A stretch of 64,000 bases of DNA, taken from Lepidostoma basale. Its lineage: Eukaryota; Arthropoda; Insecta; Trichoptera; Lepidostomatidae. Positions 11,353 through 21,716 of this stretch are shown here, piece after piece. The stretch lies in NCBI GenBank assembly GCA_022606425.2, contig JAHDVF020000174.1, positions 124,001-188,000 of the forward strand. The letters are read 5' to 3'. Position numbers and translations under genes: made by a program. The notes under the pieces are model-generated. The model did not search any database, had not been told where the DNA came from, and worked only from the letters and a program-made list of their open reading frames with translations. Each line of letters opens with the position of its first letter. Position 1 is the stretch's first letter.

Positions 11353-12641
11353 TTAGGTCCTTACATATGAAATTGGCGTTTTGCCGTACTGGCAACTTTG
11401 TTCTCAAATATCTGCTCTTTGGTTAGGAATTCCAAATTCAAATTTATACAGCTATTTACTCAAGTATTTGTGTTTCGAAAATTATGATTCATTTGTTTTT
11501 TCCTCAATTGTTTTTTTTTCTTTGCGTCACTCAGTTTACAAAACGGAAAACTTGAAATATCGCGTTATTTACGAGTACGAGTTCCACCGTGGCACCAGTG
11601 CTGCAGAAACGGCTCGAAGGATTAATGATGTGTATGGCGACGGTGCCGCAAAAGAAAACACAGTGCGTTTTTGGTTCCAACGTTTTCGTTCTGGAAATTT
11701 CGACCTGCAGAACAAGCCCCGTGGACGGCCGGAGACCAAAGTTGATAATGAAGAATTGAAGGCTATTGTGGAAGCGGATCCATCGCAAACCACGTCCGAG
11801 TTAGCTACAGGCTGCGGTGTTAGTGATAAAACTGTTTTAATCCACTTGAAGCAAATTGGGAAGGTGAAAAAGCTTGAAAGGTGGGTACCTCACGAATTGA
11901 GTGAAGCAAATCAATAAACGCGCGTTGACTGCTGCGTTGCATTACTCAACCGGCACAATAATGAAGGGATTTTGAATCGAATCATTACCTGTGATGAAAA
12001 ATGGATCCTGTATGATAATCGGAAGCGCTCATCGCAATGGCTGAACCCCGCCGAACCAGCCAAACCATGTCCCAAGCGAAAATTGACTCCAAAAAAGTTA
12101 CTTGTGAGCGTTTGGTGGACTAGTGCTGGTATCGTTCACTACAGCTTTCTTAAATCTGGCCAGACGATTACGGCAGATGTCTATTGTCAGCAACTGCAAA
12201 CCATGATGGAAAAGCTAGCTGCTAAACAACCGAGGCTGGTTAATCGCTCTAGGCCACTGCTGCTTCATGATAACGCTAGACCACACACTGCACAACAGAC
12301 GGCTACCAAATTAGAAGAGCTTCAATTGGAATGTCTAAGACATCCACCGTACTCTCCGGACCTTGCCCCAACAGATTACTATTTTTTTCGAAATTTGGAT
12401 AACTTTTTGCAAGGGAAAAAATTCAACTCCGATGGGGCAGTCCAAACCGACTTCAAAGATTTTATTGATTTCCGTCCGAATGGTTTTTTTAGTAAAGGGA
12501 TCGATGAACTACCTATGAGATGGCAAAAGTGCATAGATAGCAATGGTACATACTTTGATTAAATAAATAAATTATATTAAAAAAAAAATCAACTTTATGT
12601 TCCTCCCATACAAAACGCCAATTTCATATGTAAGGACCTAA
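11353..12641 (+). mobile_element. Complete-length mariner transposon with perfect terminal inverted repeats
   Basis: The element starts TTAGGTCCTTACATATGAAA and ends with the exact reverse complement. The inverted ends are 31 bp and identical, and the element is flanked by TA on both sides (11351-11352, 12642-12643). At 1289 bp it has the usual mariner length. Inside is one transposase frame with a helix-turn-helix half, WVPHELSE, and the DD34D triad in TCDEKW, LHDNARPH and APTDYYFF. The perfect ends suggest a fairly recent insertion, but the coding region is broken (see the pseudogene entry). Confidence 0.95.
11543..12562 (+). pseudogene. Mariner transposase, broken by a lost start and one stop codon
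   Basis: The transposase cuts and pastes mariner DNA at TA sites. The frame is continuous from the region coding ENLKYRVIYEYEFHRG through to the final stop, except for one in-frame TAA at 11915-11917, just after WVPHELSEANQ. Downstream of the stop the same frame goes on through TRVDCCVALLNRHNNEG into the catalytic domain. The codon where the family normally begins with Met reads ACG (Thr). All three catalytic Asp residues remain. An upstream open extension in this frame (from 11381) is probably not translated. Confidence 0.88.
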
Positions 12642-12949
12642 TATAAAGAATTTTGACAGGTGTAAAAATAATTTTTTCATTTGTTCCAATGACAATTTGA
12701 ATAATCTCTTCAATATTATTTTTAAGTTCTTGCTGGTGTTAGGTTGTTTTAAGTGCCTAATTACAACTAATTTAAAAAACACGTTGGATTTGTGTAACAT
12801 AAATTAAATAAGCACAAAAGTCCGGATCGTCCATGTCAACATGTGCACCATCTAAAAAGAACATTAGGTATATGTCAAAATATTTTACTCTAAAAGAACA
12901 ACAAAGAATCTACTGGTTTGAGAATAAAATACTTAAAATGATCCTGAGA

Positions 12950-13312
12950 CCCGGGACTGCAGCGGGAACTTGGAGGCATAGACCAATCAAGAGATCCGTA
13001 CGATGACCCAGCAGCCCCTTATAACGAACACTGTGAGAACCAGTCGCCTAGCATGAATTGAGCGCATATGCCGAGCCGAAGAGACCTGAGCAATCAAGAC
13101 CCTGTACGCGTCTAGACCGACTAGAGTAAGACCTCTAAGAAGGCTTAGATAGCGCCTAATGGACAATGTTTTGGCTGATCTGACTAGGTTGGGCGAATCG
13201 GACTGCTGGGAGCAACAGGCGCAGGATCGAGGAGCTTGGCGGAAAATCATCATGGAGGCTAAAACTCTTCAAGAGTTGTATGGCCATTGGAAGTAAGTAA
13301 CAACAACAACAA
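12950..13312 (+). mobile_element. LINE 3' end with (AAC)n tail
   Basis: Coding remnants end LMDNVLADLTRLGESDCWEQ, GAWRKIIMEAKTLQELYGHWK-stop, then AACAACAACAACAAC. It joins the next RTE fragment at 13313. Confidence 0.7.
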
Positions 13313-13510
13313 CAAACCATCACGCCGTTTCCTCGTAAGGGTAGGCAGAGAGAATTGACCGCCACGCTTCTCTATCCTGGCACACCTCTCTAGCTTCCTC
13401 CACATTCATACAGCGAGTCATACACGCACGTTGATTCTCCCGACTCCTAACAAATCTAACCTTTTAAATTTGATTAATTTGGTCATGCCATGTTTTCCTC
13501 GGAAGTAAGT
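13313..13510 (-). mobile_element. RTE-like LINE 3' end, subfamily B
   Basis: Begins CCATCACGCCGTTTCCTCG and encodes, on the minus strand, the [18 protein letters not shown] C-terminus. It differs from subfamily A by the GGCAGAGAGAATGGACCGCC variant and by a TTTG-type tail. Sisters at 41668-42150 and 46808-46984. Confidence 0.75.
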
Positions 13511-13575
13511 AAGAATACTAATTATCCCACTTCATTATAGTAAGCAACTAAAGAAAAAAGCTATATAAGGTACAC

Positions 13576-13820
13576 ATCGTCGGTTCAAAGGTAAAACTCA
13601 TTAAGTGATATTTAATTTTTTTTTTTTGCAATTTCTGTATCAGACTTGTATATTCTACGTCAGAAAATAATCACCAAGTGTTTTTATTAAAGAATAACTC
13701 TTATTCTTGAATAAATACACTTGGTGATTATTTTCTGACATAGAATTCACAAGTCTGATACAGAAAATGCAAAAAAAAAATTAAATGTCACTTAATGAGT
13801 TTTACCTTTGAACCGACGAT
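13576..13820. repeat. Near-perfect 245-bp foldback (hairpin)
   Basis: The arms of about 121 bp are separated by only about 3 bases at 13696-13700. Left outer end ATCGTCGGTTCAAAGGTAAA; right outer end is its reverse complement. Only a handful of mismatches and a short T-run length difference. No TSD could be fixed. It could be a foldback MITE or an inverted duplication; a transcript would form a long double-stranded RNA. Confidence 0.92.
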
Positions 13821-13824
13821 ATAT

Positions 13825-14240
13825 GAGCTGCGAATGTAGTCTGCCGTAGTTTGAAACCATTTTTTTGGACTGTAATTGTAGCCGGCCGAACAAAAGTGGT
13901 TAAAGACTGAACAGCAGAGATTGTAGTGAATTCTTTCCTTATTCAACATTTATTAATATATATCCACGTAGATTGTGATTAGTTCTAGCACTGAGCTTAA
14001 CATCATAATCTGCACGGTGTATATATCTCAATATAATAATGTATTATGTATGTAGACTCGCACGTGGCACGTCCCCCTAACAGGATCTTCATTATTCACA
14101 GTCTTCGCTAATAAGAACGTCGCAGCTAATTACGTCCCAGCACAATGACTTCACTGGGGTGCTACCTATAAGTACATACATACACACTATCAAGAATATA
14201 CCTACACATATCGGAGTGTATGTAGTAATAATAGTAGAAG
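13825..14240. other. AT-rich spacer
   Basis: No gene or clear repeat family recognised. Includes short ACATACATACACAC-like simple sequence near 14170. Confidence 0.4.
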
Positions 14241-14289
14241 TGGGTAAGACTTGATCAAATCAAAATCAAATAAAAATATCCGTTGTATC

Positions 14290-14942
14290 AAAAATGCTTC
14301 ATTGATAATTATTATCACTTTATAACAAACATTTTTTGGCGCATTTCAGTCAATTGCCTTGCAAGCAGCTGTTCACAAACACACAAACGCCGTTCAACAT
14401 CTCTCGGCTTCAACTCGTACGGCACCCAATTTCCTTGTTTCTGAATCATTCCCATGACTTTCAGGCGTTTTGAAATGGCTGGTTGCGTCACTCCCAATGA
14501 TCCTGCCAATTCTTGTTGCGTTTGACACGAGTCTTGATCAAGTAATGCCTCCAATTCTGCATCTTCGAAAACCTTCTCTCTTCCACCGCCATGCTGGTAA
14601 AATCACCGTTCTTGAAGCGTTGAAACCACTCTCGGCACGTTCTTTCACTAATAGCGGCCTCACCATAGGTATTTGAGAGCATTCGATGAGCCTCAGCCGC
14701 AGATTTCTTCATATTAAGGCATAAAATTAAAACCTCCCGCAAATGACGAGAATTTGGCTCGTAAGCCGACATGTTTAATCGGGAATAACTTTGTGATGCA
14801 GACACAAATCGACTAATATTTCGATGGCGTTATGTTAACAAATACTTAAGCTTATTGTATGACATCTATGATCTATTTATTCCAACTACCACTTACCGCT
14901 ACTGCCATCTATTGCAAAACGGCGGAAGCAAAGTTATCTACC
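14290..14942 (-). mobile_element. Truncated second mariner element
   Basis: Minus-strand mariner remnant. Its right end reads, inward on the minus strand, AGGTAGATAACTTTGCTTCC, a mariner-like terminal repeat. The other end is lost near 14290, next to a decayed (ATCAAA)n LINE tail. It encodes only the N-terminal DNA-binding half of a transposase and lies inside the same LINE copy as the element at 15037-16577. Confidence 0.8.
14315..14805 (-). pseudogene. Mariner transposase N-terminal half, frameshifted
   Basis: Two overlapping minus-strand frames carry a mariner DNA-binding region. The first (14805-14488) has LREVLILCLNMKKSAAEAHRM and CREWFQRFKNGDF. The second (14554-14315) has QTQQELAGSLGVTQPAISKRL and NWVPYELKPRDVERR. 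A frameshift near 14550 separates them, and the catalytic DDE half is absent. It is a different subfamily from the mariner at 11353. Confidence 0.85.
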
Positions 14943-15036
14943 TAATAGTTTAAGGCATCTATTAAGAACAGGTCAAATATAAAAAAATATATAATACCAG
15001 GAACGCATGAGAGATGGTTCGACATTAAGAATACTA

Positions 15037-16577
15037 TACTACGGCCGTTTAGAACGGAGTCGTAGGGCCATAAATGTCAATAGAAATAGGGATGGGAGGC
15101 CCCAGGACCGTTATCGGTATACGGCTACCTGCTCTCGTGGTGTCGATGGGTCACTATAATGATTTTATAATGATATGTACGATGAGTCACTAATGATTGG
15201 TTTTTACCGAATGCAGTGCTTTTTTGTTATAAATGTGTTTACTGCAATTAAATGAATTCATTCGTGTGTCACCACTCGTTACGCACTATGGATACTTTAT
15301 TTTCCAACATTGATTTGAAGAAATTACATGGCGATATTAGCCCTCAAACTCGAACAGTGATTCACAACGTATTCTTGTTTGTCAATGAATTGAAAAGTGA
15401 TCCGAATAAAATAGCTTCTCTTAATTTCAACAAACCACGTGAAAATGGCCGCGTTTATTTGTGGTGTGAGTAGAGTGACAGTGGACCGAATAAAGACTGA
15501 ATTATTGCAATCAAGCAGCCCCTGTACACCAAGAGCAAATTTTAAGAAACAAGAAACTGTCACCAATATTGACGATTTTGATAAAAGTGTATTGAAGCGG
15601 ACTGTAGGTTCATTTTATGATAGTGGAGAGTATCCGTCCGTGGCGAAAATATTAGAAAAATACCGAGAGCAATTACCTGATTTTAAATGCGGAAAAACTT
15701 CGATGAGAACACTCATGAAGGAGATTGGGTTCAAGTATAAGAAAAATGCCGAAGGACGTAAATATTTAATGGAAAGAACAGATATTGTTTGTGCCAGAAT
15801 GGACTTTTTAAGGAAATTGGATTTACTTAGAAGAACTAACGATCAGCGGCCGCGTTTCTATCTGGATGAAACATGGATTAATCAAAACCATTCAAGAAAG
15901 CGTATGTGGCTTGGAAGCAACGATGAAGGAGGTTTCAAGAATCAGCCTGTAGGAAAAGGTCAAAGATTGATAGTTTGCCATGCTGGTTCCGCAAGGACTG
16001 GCTTTGTTCCAGAAGCGAAGCTAATATTTAAAGCGGTAAAATCGAAGGATGCTGATTATCACACAGAAATGGATGGCGATACATATATGGCATGGTTTTC
16101 CGCATTCCTAAATATACTTGAAGAGCCCTCAGTTATAATCGTCGATCACTGATGAAGAAGACTCCGATGAGGATTGATACATTTTTTTGTAATATAAACG
16201 GCTCTTTTAAGGGCCACAATATGATCTACTTTGTTTTTTATACTTAACTTTCTTTCTGGGTTTATAGACATACGGTATACAAATTTTAAAATTAAACAAT
16301 TTTTCTGTTTTTACTGGTATTTAATTTAGTATCTGGTAGTCACTAATTTCACACTAATTTAAACGCACGTAAAACCCATAAATAAAGTTTAATATCAAAA
16401 CTTTGTTAACTCGTTAAAGTTTATGAACAAGATACGATAATAAACGTTACTTATCGATATATTTATTTTATTGTTACGCCCATCCCTAAACCGCTCCATA
16501 AGGCCCGTAAGTGCAAGCGAGATAGACATAGGGAAATGATTTATGGCCCCAAGACTCACTTCTGAGCGGCTCTAGTA
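15037..16577 (+). mobile_element. Tc1/mariner-superfamily element, internally deleted, nested in a LINE
   Basis: The ends are imperfect inverted repeats of about 40-45 bp: TACTACGGCCG at the left, and TACTAGAGCCGCTC reading inward from the right; both then run into GGGCCATAAAT. TA flanks both sides (15035-15036, 16578-16579). Removing the element and one TA joins a LINE sequence that lines up base for base with another copy at 51772-51792. Length 1541 bp. The encoded transposase is unlike the two mariners here; I do not recognise a named family. Confidence 0.88.
15252..16177 (+). pseudogene. DDE transposase of the 15037-16577 element, frameshifted and internally deleted
   Basis: The N-terminal part (15252-15473) reads LFSNIDLKKLHGDIS and runs out at a frameshift. 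The next frame (15439-16152) continues with a helix-turn-helix (FICGVSRVTVDRIKTEL) and a catalytic core: YLDETW (first Asp), KRMWLGSN, PVGKGQRLIVCHAGSA, then SVIIVD (likely second Asp). Immediately after VIIVDH the frame stops. The following bases, in another frame, encode an acidic DEEDSDED tail and a stop. I infer a deletion joining the middle of the catalytic domain to the C-terminus, removing the third acidic residue. Confidence 0.82.
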
Positions 16578-16887
16578 TAGATACTCTCCAAAGTCAAGAG
16601 TATCTATCTTCTGAACTTACTTTCACGAATATGAAAGACGTCGATCTCAAAAGCGATCATGATCAGCAGATTGATTGCTCTCCCGACCGGCATCACCATA
16701 GGCAGGTTGGTTCTGCATGCTGGGAGATAAAAGAGTCTGTGCTGACGCTGTCGAAGATAACCATCTGGAACATAGAGATGGATACCCTCCAAGATAACGG
16801 AGTTCTCAAAGAATCCCCTGATAAGTCTGAAGAAATAGGTAAGTGTGCACCCATATCTTCTTATCTGCAAACTATTGGTCCCCAGCG

Positions 16888-17010
16888 TGCTCAAGAGGCA
16901 TCATGCCGTCTCTGCGAAGGGGTAGGCAAAATAATGGACCACCGCTGACATACATATCTCGATTCCTCAACATTTATACATCGTGTCATGCACGCACGTC
17001 GATTTCTCTA
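16888..17010 (-). mobile_element. RTE-like LINE fragment
   Basis: Diverged copy of the tail region (CATCATGCCGTCTCTGCGAA..TAATGGACCACC, then CATGCACGCACGTCGATTTC). No tandem tail seen. Confidence 0.55.
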
Positions 17011-17211
17011 TTATTATTTTTACATTTTATTTTACTTATTTTTACGTAATAATAATTTTAAAATCAATATGTTAATTTTGATAATAGAAACGTCTCAGTA
17101 GAAGTTAACTATAAAGATAAATAATAATACCAAGAATTAATATCTAATAAATATTTAGCTTTATTCCACTTGTTCAAAAAGTTTCGTCTAATTTCAGCAG
17201 TAAATTTACTA

Positions 17212-17560
17212 ACTAACTAACCTAACTAACTAACTAACTAACCATCACGCCGTCTCCCCGAAGGGGTAGGCAGAAAAAACGGACTGCCACAATTTTCTTT
17301 CCTAACATATTTCTCTCGCTTCCTCAACATTCATACATCGTGTCATGCACGCGCGTCAATTTCTCTGACTTCTCACGTGGCCGACATTCAATATTGGATT
17401 TATTTGATCGTGATACGTTTTCCTCGGTCTTTCCCTATTTCTAGTTCCATTTACATCGTTAACATATAATTTTTTTTACCATTATTTCTTCATTCATTCT
17501 TTCCATGTGTCCAAACCATCTTAATGATCCTTTCATTATTTTATTATACATATCTTTTTC
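17212..17560 (-). mobile_element. RTE-like LINE 3' end, subfamily A
   Basis: The CTAACTAACTAACTAACC tail is followed by the C-terminal coding region on the minus strand ([42 protein letters not shown]). Sequence merges into a 'CATGTTTCGG' repeat at about 17560. Confidence 0.82.
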
Positions 17561-17890
17561 TTCTTTTATTTACTTTTATACTACACTTATATTTAAAAAA
17601 AATAATTACATAGACATGTTTCGGACAACCAGTCCTTCTTCAGTGATACAAATTATAAAGATACATATTTAAAATATAATAAAATTGTTTACGTGATCTG
17701 ACCGATGTTATAAAGATTTATTTTGGAACGTTTATGCTTTTGTTATAACAAATATTATGATTCTATTTAAAATTTAAAATAATAATTTAATGTTCTTATT
17801 TGGGGTTCAACAGTGGAAATAAATCAAAGATTGAACTTGACAATAAATTTATTTGATTATTTATAATATTTTCTTTATTTTTAATTGCTT
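17560..17890 (+). repeat. Dispersed repeat, 'CATGTTTCGG' family
   Basis: Matches 7740-8130 closely (ACATAGACATGTTTCGGACA, TTATTTTGGAACGTTTATGC, AAATAAATCAAAGATTGAAC). Confidence 0.7.
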
Positions 17891-17949
17891 TTAAAAGCAA
17901 TTAAAAACACATTCGTCTAAGAGATCTCATTTCTACTGCATTTATTTCT

Positions 17950-18245
17950 ACTTAACTAACTAACTAACTAACCATCACGCCGTCTCCCCGAAAGGGTAGG
18001 CAGAAAGAATGGACTGTCACACTTTTACTGATGCGGCACTCCATCCTTCTCTTTTCGCCCCGCGGGAGACGCGGTGTGATGGGTTGCGAACCTCATCGCC
18101 ACCAATAGGCATCTCCCGCGCACACTTCGATCTTCCAACATCCACAAAATAAATCTAAAACAAATAATATAAAATACAATGATATAAAATAAAATAACAA
18201 AATAAAAATAATTTAACACAAAATGTTATTTTTAGATGGTGCACA
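17950..18245 (-). mobile_element. Short non-autonomous element sharing the RTE 3' end
   Basis: Best preserved of four copies. It encodes, in a short minus-strand frame, RGRCLLVAMRFATHHTASPA and then reaches the RTE-like terminus with a (GTTA)n tail. 5' end ATGTGCACCATCTAAAAATA. Confidence 0.78.
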
Positions 18246-18249
18246 TCTA

Positions 18250-18950
18250 TAAATTTACTGTTTGTCAATTTTCGTTAGTTACGAGAAACTATTTATTATT
18301 ACGTTTTCACTTATTTGGGTATTTAGGCTCTAATAAAAAGAGAATTGTTGATTTGTGATAATATCCAAATAACAAACGTATTTCACAATATTTAATATTT
18401 AATAATGATAAAAACGCCGCTTTTCTAGTAATTTAATTATATTTTATGGGTGTGACATTATCATGCTAAGGTTTATTGTCTAACTTTTGATATTGCTCTA
18501 GCAAAACGAAATATTTATATATTATAATATTATTGTGTAACTTATTTATTGTTCTTAACTTTAACATTTAATAACAGTATTACTTTTTATTAACCAGATT
18601 ACTTGTATTGTAGGAGAGGCATGTTTTGCTTTTCCATGGCATTTCCAAATATATTATCATTTGATAGTATTAAAATATTTCTAAGGCCAAATCATTGAGA
18701 AATAACGTCGTAATGTGCTAGAAACATTTTACGTGCTTTTGTATAGTAAATTTGAGCTTGAAATGATCTATTAAATAAATTATGCATGCATATGTAGAAG
18801 TTAAAAATAATAAATAAGAAAATTTTCTATGAAGACTTCTTTTCAAATAACATTTTTGAAAATCAATTAAGGCCTCATTGCATAAAATTGCTTAAATTTC
18901 GGTTTATTATTCTACAGTGGGATTCGGGGTTCGGAATTCGATATTCATGA
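18250..18950. other. AT-rich intergenic sequence
   Basis: I see no gene, repeat family or structure here. Confidence 0.4.
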
Positions 18951-19179
18951 ACCAGGGCGAGCTGTTTTTACAGATGTTCTAGCAACATAATCAAAATTTT
19001 ATGGAAATGAATCCAAAATGAAGTCAAGCTTTAAAACACTTTGTTTTGGTATGAGCCAGGAGGGTATCACCATCACCATCGACTTTCTGAAACAACACGG
19101 AGGGAATGAATAGGTCTCGAGAAAAAGATACGTTTAATGGGATACTTAAAAAAAATACATATACAGATATTGTATCGAG

Positions 19180-19320
19180 ACAGGGTGAGAAATTCGGAAA
19201 TAAGGACGATATGTTATGTCGAAGATGTTGTGCGATGGGGAAGACTGAGAAGACGCCACTGAAGAGATCATATCAATAAGCAAAGTACAAATAGGCAACC
19301 GACCTCCAGAAAGACCACCC
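19180..19320 (+). mobile_element. LINE 3' coding region, left part (interrupted)
   Basis: Reads RWGRLRRRH, IGNRPPERPP and then breaks. It resumes at 19857 with RPPKRWRDN after an insertion with an 11-bp duplication. The decayed upstream part may reach back to about 18950. Confidence 0.6.
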
Positions 19321-19856
19321 GAATAATAATGAAATAAAACGATGTTTTTTTAACTGCTTCGACTTTTGTCTTTATTTCGACAGCGACCGGTTTCGCCAGG
19401 CTCGCTGGCATCGACAGACTGGTGATACTATTGCAAACCGAGTCCTTTATATACATACAGATCAGGGGTGGTAAAAATGATTCCATACAAAATTAATCTT
19501 CAAATATTTATATGAAATTTACTGAATTTAAATATTGGTAGTACAGGTATTCAAGAGGATTCATATTCAATACAATGTACGAGTATTTCGAAATTTTATT
19601 ATTGCTCACATATTTATATGTTACATTTGAAAAAAATTTACGTTTATTTTTATTATTACTGAATTTAAATATAAAATGTTATAGTTCTTGGTCCATAAGG
19701 TTGGCATCGCCTCATTCGGTTTTTCCCATCCATACAGCTGCTAAGGTCTGGAATCAAACAAAACAGTTGTCACCAGTTTGTCGATTTTATTTTATTTTAT
19801 TTTATTATTATTAAAAATGAACTCGAGAGATTTCAGTAAAATCATTTGATTATCTT
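19321..19856 (-). mobile_element. Retroposon-like insertion with 11-bp target duplication
   Basis: Flanked by AAAGACCACCC at 19310-19320 and 19857-19867, splitting a LINE reading frame. The left end holds CGACAGCGACCGGTTTCGCC. The right end reads, reversed, TAAGATAATCAAATGATTTT. A shorter copy with both ends lies at 49641-49812 on the plus strand, defining the family's borders. Confidence 0.75.
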
Positions 19857-19867
19857 AAAGACCACCC

Positions 19868-19960
19868 AAAGATGGCGAGACAATTGAACATCTTCATTCC
19901 AGGAACAGGCTCCAAGAAATAATAGGACACAGTCCTAAAGAAAGCCGAAAAAGATTTATT
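19868..19960 (+). mobile_element. LINE 3' coding region, right part of the split copy
   Basis: GRPPKRWRDN-type motif, then SSFQEQAPRNNRTQS, a usual RTE-like LINE ending. Confidence 0.6.
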
Positions 19961-19969
19961 TCAATTAGA

Positions 19970-20810
19970 AATAAATTGAAAACTTAAATACTTTGTTTAA
20001 ACACAACTTTATTTCGTTTTTTGTTTAACTTCAACCGTTTTTTCGAAGCAAAACTTCATAAAAAAAAAGCAAAGCTAATTTTTTGTACCAGTGTTTTATG
20101 TATCATACGAGTAAAATTATTTAAACTCTGATGCATCATTTGAGATCTTTGCAATCGAAATTAAATTAATTAAAATAATATATTAAATAATGTTTGAATA
20201 ATGTACGATTTTTTTTAATTATATCGTATATATTTCAAATGGATATCAGCTTCGAAATTTCTGTAAAAAATAATAAATTTCTTTGATTAAATTAAAGTGT
20301 TGCTAAAAGATATATATTTTTAATTTCTTGGTAAGAATGAAAATTCTAGAAATGTTTACATTACTAAAACATTATCTCTTCTCTATTCTCAAAATAAGAC
20401 CATTATCATATTTAATATGAATTGGACCTACTTTATAAATACCAAATTTCTTATAATTTCTACGAAGCGAACATTTTAATTTTTTCTGAATAATTTACTG
20501 AAAAAAGCTGTAGTTATAATGAATTTCATTTTAAATTGAACGAAAATTTATGATTTCAATTAAACCGTATTTTAATTTAATAGATGTAATGCTTAAATAA
20601 ACCGAAATCCATTTATAAAAACAATCATTAATATCAGTTTGTTTTTAAAGATTGAATAAAGTGTTGGAATAAAATAAAATACTGAATAGTATCCTATTAT
20701 AACAGGAGAAACCTACCCAATCCAGGAGACAGGGAGTAGACTAGGCAGGGAACATATCGTGTCGTGGGAATACTGTCAGCTGCTTTAGTCCGGGTTCTCT
20801 ATGTGCCTCT
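19970..20810. other. AT-rich intergenic sequence
   Basis: Nothing recognised apart from one TACGAGTA site (20106). 20700-20810 is GC-richer without recognisable content. Confidence 0.4.
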
Positions 20811-20814
20811 AATA

Positions 20815-21515
20815 TACAGTGTGTTTCAAAGGTAGGCTTTCTTCTCAAATAAAAATAAACCCATTCTAAAAATCTACTGAAACATATAATATACTTAGGA
20901 AATTGAAAATAACATTGTTTTATCCACTAATTATTAAAAATATTTCGGAGGATATGATCTTCGGGTGTAAAAATATAATCAAAACTTAACAAAGAAAGAC
21001 TAATATAAAAACGCATTTAAATTTCGATGTAAAAATTCAAATTTAAAAATAAACCTGCCAAGAAGCCACTCTGTCAAGAAGACTAACCCATACGAATATA
21101 ATCTAACTAAAATTATTTCATACAGAATTCCATAACCAAATATTGGAATCAGTGGCGATACTCCCATAGAAGCCCAGAAGCCGGCATGCGTAAGAATATT
21201 TTAATCAAAACCCCCAAATCTAAGTAATCATGCCCCCGCATAAACCAACAACCCATCAAATCACCTCCCAACAACGTTCCCATCAGACGTAAGAGGAATA
21301 GTCACAGGAGCTGAACGTCTGTAAGCCAGAAGAGGTTTTGATTCAAAATGTCTTACGCAAGCCGGACTTCTGGGCTTATATGGGAGTACCGCCACTGGAT
21401 GGAATATATGCAAATTAAACATAATACAAGAGTTTAAATAAATTCACTTATTCACGATGTTATTTGTAAACAAAATATCTATACAAATGCATCACTGAAT
21501 TCGAAACACCGTGTA
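20815..21515. mobile_element. Candidate 701-bp DNA element with short inverted ends
   Basis: The left end TACAGTGTGTTTCAAAG and the right end, read in reverse, TACACGGTGTTTCGAAT are imperfect inverted repeats. No transposase remains. The interior contains a second foldback (21152-21395) with a LINE tail in its loop. Confidence 0.55.
21152..21395. repeat. Inverted repeat with 61-62-bp arms around a LINE 3' end
   Basis: Left arm 21152-21212 (GTGGCGATACTCCCATAGAA..) and right arm 21334-21395 (..TATGGGAGTACCGCCAC) pair with about 85-90% identity. The loop 21213-21333 is the 3' end of the Jockey-like LINE ([14 protein letters not shown]). Confidence 0.8.
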
Positions 21516-21716
21516 AAATAAATATAAGCTTTTGGATACAAACTATCCCTGGAGTCATTACCTACTAAAGTTTGCAACTTTAGATAAGATGCAATTTATT
21601 TGCAATGTAACTGAGACAGTTTATGATACGCTTTGTTTCAACCTCAAAACCAAAAATATTATTAATAATAATAAAATAAAATAACGTATTACTTATCTTG
21701 CACGAAATTTTGTCTT

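Larger units (their letters stand above)
14240..16900 (-). mobile_element. LINE 3' segment (TTTGA-tailed family), host of two DNA transposons
   Basis: Minus-strand LINE remnant in three pieces: a decayed (ATCAAA)n tail near 14255-14280, a middle piece at 14943-15036, and the reverse-transcriptase C-terminal coding part at 16578-16894 (STLGTNSLQIRRYG, FFRLIRGFFEN, PDGYLRQRQHRLFYLPACRTNLP). The same protein is encoded at 4060-4593. Elements 14290-14942 and 15037-16577 interrupt it. Confidence 0.8.
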
